Below, in pieces: positions 53,438 through 64,000 of a DNA stretch of 64,000 nt (its first letter is position 1; each line of letters starts with the position of its first letter). The stretch spans positions 4,505,501-4,569,500 of the forward strand of contig JBBMNZ010000027.1 in NCBI GenBank assembly GCA_037954325.1. Reading direction: 5' to 3'. Under the pieces are notes generated by a model. The model saw only the letters and a list, made by a program, of their open reading frames with translations, did not search any database and was not told the DNA's origin. Made by a program: the position numbers and the translations under genes. Source of the DNA: Fistularia commersonii (lineage: Eukaryota; Chordata; Actinopteri; Syngnathiformes; Fistulariidae).

Positions 53438-54415
53438 ATGGAGTTTTCCAACAGCTCCCAGCACAACCCCTTCAGCCTCCACGCCGACCTCAACGCTCTG
53501 ACCGACTACATCTACGATAACGAGACCAACTCCACGGCCGGGGAGAGAAACCCGCAGGGATGCGTGCAGATCCGCATCCCGCAGGAGCTCTTCCTGGCGC
53601 TGGGTCTCATCAGCCTGGTGGAGAACATCTTCGTGGTCCTGGCCATCTTCAGGAACCGGAACCTGCACTCTCCTATGTACTACTTTATCTGCTGCCTGGC
53701 CGTGTCCGACATGCTTGTGAGCGTCAGCAACGTGGTGGAGACCGTCTTCATGCTCCTCAACGACCACGGCTTGATGGACATGCAACCGGGCATGCTGAGG
53801 CACCTGGACAACGTGATCGACGTGATGATCTGCAGCTCCGTGGTCTCCTCGCTGTCCTTCCTGTGCACCATCGCGGCGGATCGCTACATCACCATCTTTT
53901 ACGCGCTGCGCTATCACAGCATCATGACCACGCAGCGCGCCGTGACCATCATCGTGGTGGTGTGGCTGGCCAGCATCACCTCCAGCATCTTCTTCATCGT
54001 GTACCACACCGACAACGCCGTGATCGTGTGCTTGGTCACCTTCTTCTGCACCACCCTGGTGTTCAACGCCGTGCTCTACCTGCACATGTTCCTCCTGGCG
54101 CACGTACATTCTCGGCGCATCATGGCTTTCCACAAAAGCCGGCGCCAATCCACGAGCATGAAAGGAGCCATTACGCTGACAATCCTGCTCGGGGTCTTCA
54201 TCATATGCTGGGGTCCTTTCTTCCTGCACCTCATCCTCATCCTCACCTGTCCCACCAGCCCTTTCTGTAACTGTTTCTTCAGAAACTTTAACCTTTTTCT
54301 CATTTTGATCATCTGCAACTCGCTCATCGACCCGCTCATCTACGCCTACAGGAGCCAGGAGCTGCGTAAAACTCTGCAGGAGCTGGTCCTGTGCTCCTTG
54401 TGTCTCGAAGGATGA
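53438..54415 (+). CDS. mc1r: Melanocortin 1 receptor (intronless GPCR)
   Basis: A single-exon 325-aa receptor for alpha-MSH. It signals through Gs/cAMP in pigment cells and sets the eumelanin/pheomelanin balance and pigment dispersion. N-glycosylation sites are at N5, N28 and N31. Seven hydrophobic segments run from about residue 48 to 303. The acidic agonist-pocket residues E101, D124 and D128 are present. DRY is at 148-150 and DPLIY at 298-302, both canonical for melanocortin receptors (DPxxY replaces NPxxY). Near-invariant blocks: NRNLHSPMYYFICCLA, FYALRYHSIMT, MKGAITLTILLGVF, YAYRSQELRKTL. C319 and C322 are likely palmitoylated. The start at 53438 fits family length. An upstream in-frame ATG at 53297 would add 47 residues. 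The coding sequence is much GC-richer than its surroundings. The order tcf25-mc1r is conserved in mammals. No loss-of-function lesion is seen. Confidence 0.98.
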   Translation: MEFSNSSQHNPFSLHADLNALTDYIYDNETNSTAGERNPQGCVQIRIPQELFLALGLISLVENIFVVLAIFRNRNLHSPMYYFICCLAVSDMLVSVSNVVETVFMLLNDHGLMDMQPGMLRHLDNVIDVMICSSVVSSLSFLCTIAADRYITIFYALRYHSIMTTQRAVTIIVVVWLASITSSIFFIVYHTDNAVIVCLVTFFCTTLVFNAVLYLHMFLLAHVHSRRIMAFHKSRRQSTSMKGAITLTILLGVFIICWGPFFLHLILILTCPTSPFCNCFFRNFNLFLILIICNSLIDPLIYAYRSQELRKTLQELVLCSLCLEG

Positions 54416-54436
54416 CAGCCCTTGAAAGAATTGGTC

Positions 54437-54487
54437 AAAGAAAAGAAAAGAAAAGAAGTTAAAGGAAAAAAAAAAGAAAAGAAAAGG
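54437..54487 (+). repeat. Homopurine tract after mc1r
   Basis: AAAAG-type units, broken only by 'tt' at 54459-54460, 22 bp past the mc1r stop codon and therefore in its 3' UTR. Complementary in type to 53319-53354. Confidence 0.9.
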
Positions 54488-57400
54488 CAGCACACATCTG
54501 AAGTTAATCATGAAATGTACATTGTGCCATCGGCCATGTACTCAAACACAGGTGTCTGTTTCACCCTTTGCAGATTTCAACCATCACCTTTACCTGCGTG
54601 TTTAAGACGGTGTAAGTTCAGGGTTATTACACTTCATGAAGAAGAAACAGCTCTCTTACGAGGTCAAAGAGCCCGAGGCCTTGGAATCAACTTATGACTT
54701 GACATTTTCCAGTTATCGCCTCATTTGTTGAGATGAAAAAAAAAAAGCCTGTTGCATGGAAACTCTTTGATTTTGCTCTTCAAATTAGCAGAAACTTTTA
54801 CATGTGGAAATGACATGTGATTTTCACATATATAGTCAGTATATACGTCATTAAATAAATGTAATTGAGGCATGGGTAGATCAAATCAATATTCTATGGG
54901 ACTGAACAAGACAAGGGGTCTCTTGCTCTTTGTGTAATAATTCAAATGCTGTTTTTCTGTGACATAATCCCAAAGTGAGTGCGAGCACCCGTCGTTGCTT
55001 TCAATCTTGTAAACATCTATGAAAATAATAAGAAATCAAACTTCCAATTTTCCTCGCTGACTGACACATCACCCCCTCCCTCCCAAAAAAAGCCAAACCC
55101 GTAGATCTTCATTTTGCACTGAACCACTGACATTTGAAAACGGGCAGGGGGTTCCTGAAATTGAAAGATTGAGGAGGAATGAAGGGGAAAACTTCCTCCA
55201 TGTGTCGTGTCCGGCGCTGCTTTCCCCGAAATATTGATTTTTTTCTGTTGACTAATGGAAAAGGCCCATGATATTGTTGCGACTGTTAAGTTTTCAAGGT
55301 TTGACGGCATCTGACGGACTCTGTCTCAGACGAATATCAGGGGATTCGACAAGTTGTTGCAATGAAATGTGAAAAATAAATACATGGAAAAAAAAGTTAC
55401 CAAAAATTAGAGGAGTCAGGAGAGAACTACTTAGGGTTGCGGTATTTGCATGTTTCATTTTATTTATGCCATGTTATCATATTCTTTATTGATCCTACGG
55501 ATTCTCTGTAAATAGATTTTCATAGAAAAAAAGAACTGAAATGGAGCTTCTCCACTGTAGATCTTTGAGCCATGATGCTGTAGAATTATTTAAATAGGAA
55601 AGAAATAGCCCACTTTTGGCTTAGTTATGTGTATAGCCTCTATACAAATGCCCATTCGGGCTAATTTCAGTTTTTAAGACGAGGGGAGGAAACTCATGAT
55701 CAGGCTCTTTGCCAGGACGAAAATAATCCAACAAGACCGGTTAGATATCTAGCTACTGTGAAGCGTGAAGAACTCTATTTGCTGCTGGGTTTTAAACTTT
55801 GGCCTTAAGACACAAAGTCTCCAGGATTCAGAAAAAGTGGGACTTTAAATGTTCTTGAATATTTTATTTTATTTTATTCTATTTATGTGAAATATACATG
55901 TCTGGCATTGATCTTTCAATACCAGATAATAAACATTCTCCCAGGGGGTGACTGTTACTTCATTGAGATGAGAGAATAATTCAAGATAAGATAATAATAA
56001 TAAAGGTGACCAAAAATAATTACTGAGGCAAATGCTGCAGGTTTGTTAATGCTGTGCATATTGAAACTGCATCCCATTTTCACTTGAAACACAACTCTGT
56101 TGTACAGGCATGAGAAATGCAGTGTATGTGAACACCATGTGTATTATATTTAATGCAAGTAGCCATATGTAATCTTTTATGTGTTGTCAAGTTGTCTCAA
56201 ATAAATGATATTAATGTACATGCACATGAATTCCTAACTTCCCTTGTGGTGTTTGAGTGGTTGGTTTGCAGCTTGTTTGTAGATCGCCCATGTGTGTTGG
56301 CGTATTGTAAAAAGACACTTTTTATTTCCCTGTAGAGTCCTGGTGCTACCTTAGTGATGTTTCTCATTTCTGGAGACACTGTTTGCCATTACGCTTGCAA
56401 CATGAGAATACACAGTCTACTCATTGTACCCAATATATAGTGTGTTTAACAATTTTGTGACTAAATCTTGTTTTAGCCTCCATGTGATTTTATTGCTTCA
56501 TTAAGCAATTCAAGCCGGAGAGAATTTGTGTAGCTTAAAGGTCAATATGAGTGATTTTTTTCACTAGGACAAATGACAGGTATCACCGTTAACACGTTGT
56601 GCAAGTTCAGTGTTTTCCGACATTTATCTTCAGTGATTGGTGCCACGCTGCTTTCACAGTAGTTACATGAAACAAGTGTAAAGCACTTGAAGACAGATTG
56701 AATTTTTATAAATCCTTTTTCATATATTCCAGTTTTGGATTATTGTTTGAGGTTTTTTTTTTTCTTTTTCTCTCTGTTCCATAAGCCAGTCTGCGTCATG
56801 TTGGGATCCAGCCTGGGTTGTGATACACTTAACCAGGATGCTCTGAGGCGTCCATTCAGAAACACGATGTCAAATTTACAACATTGACAGGGCTGGAACC
56901 AATGCTTTTGCAGGTTTCTGCTACTGAAAACTAATGTCAATACCACATGCATTGGTAGATTTGAAAATTGTTGCTTCATCTTCATCTCATCCAGTGCTTT
57001 TCAAAAAGTCTGAGTCTTCTTGAACTTCTGTGGCCATCGGGAATGACATGTAAACACCCACAATATTCATTTCCCATTAGTACAGTGGAGAGGATTAGAA
57101 AAAATTTATAAGGAATATTGCTTTTGGCCTAAAACTTTTCTGTCTCTGCCTTTCAGGCAGAAACATTTCAATGGATTTATTTAACAGCTAATGAGTGGTT
57201 GTGTGTTTTCTAGGATTCTCATTGCTTTATTTTCTCTTTTTTAATTTCAATGGCCTACTGTGCTCCATGACACAGCAGCATTGCTCAGCAGCATATAAAA
57301 CCCCTTTCATGTATATATTCCATAGGGCAAAATACCAAAAATTACTTCATTGTGTGAAATGTAGCGAAACAAACAAGCCAAGTAACCAACAACACAGTAA

Positions 57401-57859
57401 GATGAGTATCATCTCCAAGCCAGTAGTCATCAATGAAAGCCTTTATAATATCATAAGGGCTAGGTAACAAAGGAAAATAATGACGCACAACACACAGCAG
57501 CCAGAAAATATACCATACTATCGGAATATGGACAGAATAGATAAATTAATTGTGGCTCTGCATAATCAATTCTGATCCAACATAACCTTTAAAATCTGTG
57601 AAAGTTGGGTCGTCTTAGCATTCAAGTACCATAAATATCCCACCAGCTCGAGTAGAAGTAAGTTTGAACATGAGGAACAGTAACCATGACAACATGACCA
57701 GCCCCAGCTCTGCCTCTTGCAACCTGCTGCTCGCCATGTGGTTTCAGATGCCAAATGCAGTCATAGGTTCTTCAAGATGTCGTGCACTACGTTTACCATG
57801 CGGTTCATGTAACTGTAAGGGTGATCGGATTGCCAGTTGACCGGTTTAAAAAACAACTC

Positions 57860-58250
57860 TCAAACTCCATTAAGATGAAATTTAGGAACACCATTGAGGC
57901 ACTGCATGAAGGAAGGGCAGAGATGCTATCGTTTTAAAGATTCCCATGAATTGGACCTCGGGGAGAATAAAACTACAGAGGAATAATGCTTCTTTCAAAA
58001 TCAGGGAAGGTGCTCGACCGCAGTCTTCTGGAAAGACTTCAGAAAGAAGAGCCGATAAAAGGCTGGGGAAAACCAGGCTGACTTCAGGGTTAGGAAAGTT
58101 TGCCGAGACCAAATTTCCACCCTGGAGCAATGACTGAACCAGCCATTGGACAAAAGAATCCTGTGTTAATTTAATTGATTTTAAGAAAGCATGTTATGGT
58201 GTAATTGAGAGATGCTTTGTAAACTGGCAGCACAGCGGGAGTCGATCAGC
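57860..58250 (+). mobile_element. Fossil LINE reverse-transcriptase fragment
   Basis: On + the words YRGIMLLSKSGKVLDRSLLERLQ (57978-58045 area) and later CVNLIDFKKACYGVIERCF match the conserved RT blocks 'NWRGI.LL...KV....L..RL' and 'NFIDF.KAFD..' of non-LTR elements. Stops and frameshifts occur in between. It is long dead. The clade cannot be fixed by eye. Confidence 0.6.
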
Positions 58251-58997
58251 ATCGGGCAGTTTGGATTCGAAGATGCCCATTAGTTGCCTTTCAGCTGAAG
58301 ACTGATGTTTTTGTTCTCTTTAGATCTTCATTCTGTACTCAGGCATCACGGATCATTAAATAATTACCAAGCAACACCAAAACCAGTAAACAATGGAACA
58401 AGGCCAAACCACTAGATTTCAGTGATGGAGCAACAGACCACGATGGACATGATACCTAGTAAACTCAGGGATTCAAGACAGACATCATATTTACAAATGA
58501 TGACGACGCATAGAAGTCATTGAGGAGAAGAAGAGTCACGCTATGACTTAAAATACGTAGCCAAGGGTGGAAGGGGCAAGATGGAAGGGAGAAAAGAAAA
58601 AATACTCAGGGATGTGAGAGCCCAGCGGATATAACCCGAAATTTTGGAAGAACTGCAGTTGTAAATGAGTGGATGAACAAGTGGTTACTCTTGTAAATTA
58701 CAAGTTACTCTTGCAACTTCCCGCCATGTTGAACCGCAACTTAACTGGACTAATAGGAAAAAACGGTTTATGATAAAACAATTAGCAAAGTCATAAAAAA
58801 GTCACAAGAATGAACATTTGACTGTACTATGACATAAATCGTAATATTTGAAATTACATTATCAGTTGAATGTTTATGTTTCTTGAACATTTTTTGCTTC
58901 ATTCTCTTTGTGCAAGATGGAGCCTTATAATTGACATGCATTATAGGCTCTGAGATGATTTTATTGCATTTTGAAGACATATAAATACTGTTTTAGG

Positions 58998-59021
58998 TAT
59001 AACTATAACTATAACTATAAC
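58998..59021. repeat. (TATAAC)4 hexanucleotide array
   Basis: Four perfect head-to-tail copies of TATAAC. Confidence 0.95.
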
Positions 59022-60760
59022 GAAGAATATATGTTTATACTGTTTTACCGAAATAAGTGTGACTACTGACAGTTTGTTAAAAGCTCAAAAAGAAGGTCCA
59101 ACGTGTCTGATCTCAGCAAATGAAAGCGACCCTAGTAAAATAACTGAAGCATCTTTTTTAAATATACATGTTTATGCGCTCATGATTTACTTCAGCTGCT
59201 GTGCTGTCAATAAAGGCATTGAAAATGGGGGATTTCCATCTGGAAAAAAAAAATAAAGGTTCACTCTGTCCTGAAGGAGTAAATGAAAAATCTTGATTGT
59301 TTTAAATCAGTGCGTTAATTGTTGGGCCATTCAGTCACATGTATATAATTTAGAAAGAAAGCCCCCTAGTACTTTTATATATTTACTTATATTCATCTAA
59401 CTTATATATATTTATTTATATTTATATATGTTATATATATTTATAAATAAATAAAATAAAAGAAAAATTATTATACCAATTTCTTTCCAAATAAAACCCT
59501 TTTTTACTGCATGTATTGATCTCAGAAACCACCATTTGTTTTGTGATTTATAAAGGTCAACATGATAGCTATGATTTGAATAAAAACAAATCTTCTTCAA
59601 ATTGAAGATTTATGATTTTTGTCTGAAAATACTATCCCCCTTCTGATGTCGAGACGGAGATGATTTTCTTTGCATTTTTGCTCCATCTTGGCGGGACCCT
59701 GTAAATTTAAAATTTTCCAAATGTTGGATGACATGCCACCTAATGTTGTTCTTAATCGTCTAAATAATGACCAAATTGTGCCTCATTCGTTTGTCCTGGG
59801 GAGAAACATGTGTACACTGATGTGTAAGGTGACAACTTCTCTCTTCATACAGCCACACAAAGCTGTTCTGTTCAAAGCAAAGAAAATTGTCCACAGCTGC
59901 TGTCCAAACAACAGACGCACTCAAGATTTAATGATGACCACAATCCATAACAGAAACCCAGGCCCTCGGGAATAGACCCTGTGGGGTGGACACAAATAAA
60001 ATGTAAAACAAAAACATATATTGATATAAATATCCTTGAGATGCTTTGCTTTGGGGTTCCTTAAGGAAAGCCACACTTTCATCAACAGCATTAATTCGAT
60101 TACTTTTTTCCTCGTTTATGAGAGGAATTCGGGCGGATCAATTTGCGGTGGGCACATCTCTGTTGAGGTCCAGTTTCCCAGTCTTGGTTTTGTCACATGT
60201 TTCTTCCTAACAACATATAAACAGCTTTATACAGAAGATGTCTTTATCCGCAAGAACAATGTCTCGTGCTCATAAATTCATGAGCAAAGACATTTTTGTT
60301 AATGAATTACAGAGAAAATTAACAAATTCTATTTTTGCACATGATTTTTTGCACGCGCGCACACACACAAACACGCACACACAAATAATCTATGAAAAAT
60401 AATTTTATGTATCGTTTATCACATTAAGAGCCTCAGTTTTAGGTGGGCCTTTTTGCACCGAACCAGCAGGCGATATAAACTCACTCATGTGCCTCTCACA
60501 TGATCCAGTTTCCAGTAACAGGACAGCTGCTGTGAGTGGTGAAGTTGGTTCATATTATTTATAGGCCTTGATACTTTGTGATGATTTGTGGTTGTAATTC
60601 ATTTTTCTGTGAAAAACCTCCAACCACTGATTTTCTTTAAATGCAATCTGTGCTAGAATAACCAGTGAGGATGGGTTCAGGTTAAAAATAGCCGGTTTAC
60701 CCACAGACATCCTGAAGCAGCTCATCTACATGCCTATCTTTGAATTGAGAAGAATTTCAG

Positions 60761-60762
<2 letters not shown>

Positions 60763-60809
<47 letters not shown>
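60763..60809. repeat. (CA)n microsatellite
   Basis: About 23 uninterrupted CA units. A shorter, interrupted CA/CG-rich run lies at about 60353-60384. Confidence 0.95.
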
Positions 60810-60811
<2 letters not shown>

Positions 60812-61806
60812 CATCGGTTTGGATGATTTGTTATGAATGTGCCATTTATATTCTTCCATAGACTAGCCCCATCACAAGCATGATTATGAAACCCACACTA
60901 GGTGATCACTATGTGAGCACTCTTAGATTCCAAGTTTTCCTTCAGGGAAATGGATTAATCTATTTAAATTTCCTTAACTGAATACTCGAACTGCAGTGCA
61001 CAAGCAGGCGTCTGCAGAAGAGGACTTCGCTGATCAAATTGTAAATTAAAAGCTAGCTGAAAACTGATTTTTAAGAGGTTTGCATGGGTCAGCGGGTCTA
61101 AAGATATTGCAAATTTTCAAAAACTACACCTGGTCTGATAGCTGACAGGCAAATTAACATTCATGGTAAAGTTGGACACACCTTGATTCAAGAAATGCAA
61201 CTGGGGAAAATCATATTCACAAAGTTGGAGGGGTGGGAGGTGGGAGGGGAAGAATAATGCAACATTTTAGGGGATTTTAATGGGGCAACTATGATTCTTT
61301 TATGATAGAATCACGTCAGTCACAACATTATTTTTGACGGTTGTATTGTACGCTGAAACACACGTGATAGGATCTCTTTATATCTAAGCGGCTACCGCCA
61401 AGAGAATGTAAATAGGAAGTACAATAAAATACTTTCAAAATAAAATACCTACCGGACAATTCAAATGTCCCTTTCATAGAAATCCAACCGGATCCTTATT
61501 TTTGCATCTTCTATTTCATTTATTATAGCTGAAATTTTCTTCTTCCTGACGGCCCACGTTTTTTCTCCCGATAAATGACACAAAGTGTCATCTGCAGCGT
61601 TGCGGTCACTGCTTTTATTTTGAAAATATAAGCGGAAATGTAGCTTTCAGGAATATTCAACTTTACGCGTTTTTACCTCGTAATGCTGATGTTGACACAA
61701 AACAATAATACCGGTCGGACTGCCCTTTTTTATTTCTTATGCATTTCTGTTTTCTTTGTTTGTTTGTTTTATTTTTACCACAATCGTCTCTATTTATGAA
61801 TTGCAG

Positions 61807-61838
61807 TCATCCCGCTGAAAAGTAAGGCCAAAAACGGG
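61807..61838 (+). other. Possible 32-bp exon of an unrecognised downstream gene
   Basis: A textbook acceptor (long T-rich tract ending TTGCAG) and a perfect donor (GGG|GTAAGT) bracket 32 bases. Only one frame is open and reads IPLKSKAKNG. The surroundings are CpG-richer than the flanks, as near a promoter. I do not recognise the peptide and no partner exon is visible within the window, so this is a candidate only. Confidence 0.25.
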
Positions 61839-64000
61839 GTAAGTTGCCAATCACAACGCGGTCCGCTTTATTAGCTTTATGTATCAAAACATGATTGTTA
61901 GCTAGCGAGACTTAGCTTAACACGTTGACATTTTTTGATCATAATGCCTCTTTAGGCGCCAGCGGCATCGCTGTTTTTATTTTCATAAACGCATCTTTTT
62001 GACCTAAAGCTGTATCACAACAATAAAGAGAAGCCGATTAGGCTTTCTGTTTTAAATAAGGGCGACAATCTTCAACAACTCTGATTGGTTGGAATTGACG
62101 AGGCGAGCAATCGAGCTCTGCTAAAACAATCCGAGTGTTTTGCAACGACTTCAGATGAATTTGCTGATCTGTATTTTGGAAGTAAACTCATTTCAGTGTC
62201 TTTATATGTCTATTGAAGGATGTCATGTCTTGCTCAGACACAGTGATGGTCGTGGCGTGGTAATGGGCAGCACAGTGACGTAGGAAGATGTCATATGACT
62301 AACCTCAAGGAAAGTAATTTTATCCCCTTAATTGCCCCAGTTTGGGGTGAAAAGTGAATGAAATGCACCTAAATCTACATTTTTTTATACATATAGACAT
62401 ATGTTATGTCTGCAAAAACCCCCTTTAGTTGCAGAGTTAAAAAAAAAACATAAGAGAAGCTTTTCATTTTTTTCTTATAATCATGCAACAGTTCCAATGG
62501 GGAACTCGCTATTAGTCACTTTGAAATTCAGCAAAGCATCATCTGAAAGTTAGTGTGAAATGACCTGATAATCTGCATGAATTACAGACAGATTAAAAAG
62601 AAAATTGATCAAAAAAATGTGACAGACAAACACAGATAAGAAAGGGTTTAATGTGAACAAGAAATAGTGCAGACATTACTTTACAATTAGAAGAAACAGC
62701 AAAATAATGATTTTGATTTAAGTGGTTACATTGGGCCATATGACCACAAATTGTATCTATATAAAGTATATTTTAAGCAGCCAAGTATAGGTATACTTGA
62801 GTTAAAAACATGTCTGAATTTGATGTAGAATGCCTTAAGTGAAAACTCAGTGGCTGCATATGTTCTCAGAATAGAAACTTGATGGTGAAAATCTCTTTAT
62901 TATTCTCTCTTGTCCCAAATGTTGTGCTGGATTGACAGTTTGTGGCTGTGCAAGCCTTTAGTACATGGTCAATTGTTAAATCAATTGTTATATCTAAACC
63001 TCCGCCTCGGATGTTGTGAGCTTTGCGGCATGTTATTCTATCTCTGTTAAAGAGCCAATAGTCAATGGTTTCACTGCACTCACAAGGGGTTGGACATGTT
63101 GATCAGCAATACTTGGGGAGGCTTTGAGGCTGAGGTGATGCTCAGGTGACAAGATGGGCTGCAAAGTGGCCTAAAATATCCTTCCCCCCCACACACACAG
63201 ATCCGAGAGTTGCCTCAGGGGTCAAGAATCATGTGATCAGACAGTGTTTTATTAAAATTCCACCTTCTAAATTTGATAAAGCGGTGCTGTTTGTTGGTTC
63301 CTACCTGGTAAGAGTGACACCTGCTGGAGCCCAGCACTCACTTTCTGAACTGCCCCTCTGCATCTTTTAGTTGTATCCGGTTATTTGGGATTCCATAAGG
63401 CTTCCTGTCTCTGGACTTGGCCTATCTGAGACTTAAAAATATGAACATTATAAAACTGAGCAGATCTTTTCTTGATTTCAATTGATTTTTTTTTTTTTTT
63501 TACCTAGGCAATCTACATGGTAGACCACATACACAATGCTAAGATAAAAAATTGCGTCCCCAATGTATTCAGCAAATCTGTATGTAAAAGTCCTTCTTGA
63601 ACAAACAAATACAAGACTAATCATTAAAATGTTATTTCAATGATAATGCATTGAAGAAATACTTTTATTATGTAATTCGCTTGTCTTTTTTTTCGCAGCT
63701 CCCTTTTTCCCTGTTAATTTTCAAGCCTCTTGTTGACTCTTGGAAAAGTGTTTGTTCATTTCAGCTGTTCTGGCTTTTGTTTTACCAACTAATTTTCGAT
63801 TAAGTTGTAACATCGTCATTCCTGGCTGACAGCACCACAGTGAATGAGCTGAGCAAAAAATTACCAGAAGGGGTGAAATGTGCAAATAATGGTGGATTTT
63901 TAAAATGTGTGTTGCAGTTTTATATGAACTAATAAAGAGCCACATGATATGGCAATATGTCATAATATATTGTTCAGCTGTGCTTTTAACCAACCCTAGA

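Larger units (their letters stand above)
54416..64000. other. mc1r 3' flank to right window edge
   Basis: The mc1r 3' UTR has an AATAAA at 54854-54859. The rest is AT-rich with no proven gene: a fossil LINE (about 57860-58250), a (TATAAC)4 array (58998-59021), a (CA)n tract (60763-60809), and a CpG-richer patch at about 61,540-62,130 with a possible 32-bp exon. In mammals TUBB3 and DEF8 follow MC1R. I did not find a beta-tubulin or DEF8 coding exon here. Confidence 0.6.

Noticed and set aside
53560..54270. 236-aa + strand frame inside mc1r in another frame
   Set aside because: Pro/His/Arg-rich shadow of the mc1r frame with no family likeness.
53222..54511. 429-aa open frame on the - strand over mc1r
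   Set aside because: It is the antisense shadow of a GC-rich coding sequence. The predicted protein is a low-complexity Asp/Glu/His/Val mix ending in tract-encoded Phe/Lys runs, while the + strand is unmistakably MC1R.
54416..64000. tubb3 or def8 as next gene
   Set aside because: Expected from mammalian synteny, but no MREIVHIQ-type tubulin start or DEF8-like exon could be found on either strand.

Overview
This window is vertebrate nuclear DNA, almost certainly from a teleost fish. The genes have GT-AG introns and AATAAA poly(A) signals. The spacers are AT-rich and carry fish-type repeats: RTE-like LINE ends, a tRNA-Ala-derived SINE, a Tc1-like MITE, (CA)n tracts and a common ~310-bp interspersed repeat. 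The species cannot be named from the sequence alone.

All seven recognised genes lie on the + strand. In order they are: (1) the 3' half of an hnRNP C/RALY-family gene (exons 2512-9618, RRM exons off the left edge); (2) urah, 5-hydroxyisourate hydrolase (13487-15320, 4 coding exons, 139 aa); (3) pdcd5 (18195-21256, 6 coding exons, 125 aa); (4) mvd, mevalonate diphosphate decarboxylase (22876-26047, 10 coding exons, 401 aa); (5) cyba, the p22phox subunit of NADPH oxidase (27443-29337, 6 coding exons, 186 aa); (6) tcf25 (31959-49033, 18 coding exons, 673 aa); (7) mc1r, the melanocortin 1 receptor (53438-54415, one exon, 325 aa). Exon boundaries were worked out by hand from splice sites, reading phase and recalled human/zebrafish protein sequences. 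Every internal junction keeps the frame and every complete gene sums to a whole number of codons.

The genes are mostly unrelated housekeeping or tissue-specific genes, not a pathway cluster. MVD, CYBA, TCF25 and MC1R all lie on human 16q24, so this is a conserved syntenic block. The 9.6 kb after mc1r holds no gene I can prove: it has 3' UTR, a fossil LINE, a (CA)n tract and one possible 32-bp exon near 61.8 kb in a CpG-richer stretch.

I found no novel multi-gene system. The best second-look items are local: a weak/strong pair of start codons in urah that would separate a peroxisomal from a cytosolic enzyme; complementary pyrimidine and purine tracts flanking mc1r; three MITF-type E-boxes upstream of mc1r; a near-perfect CTCF core at the pdcd5 promoter; a 9-nt tandem splice acceptor in cyba; a 43-bp perfect palindrome upstream of tcf25; and an hnRNP C/RALY paralogue with an RS-like linker instead of an acidic tail.
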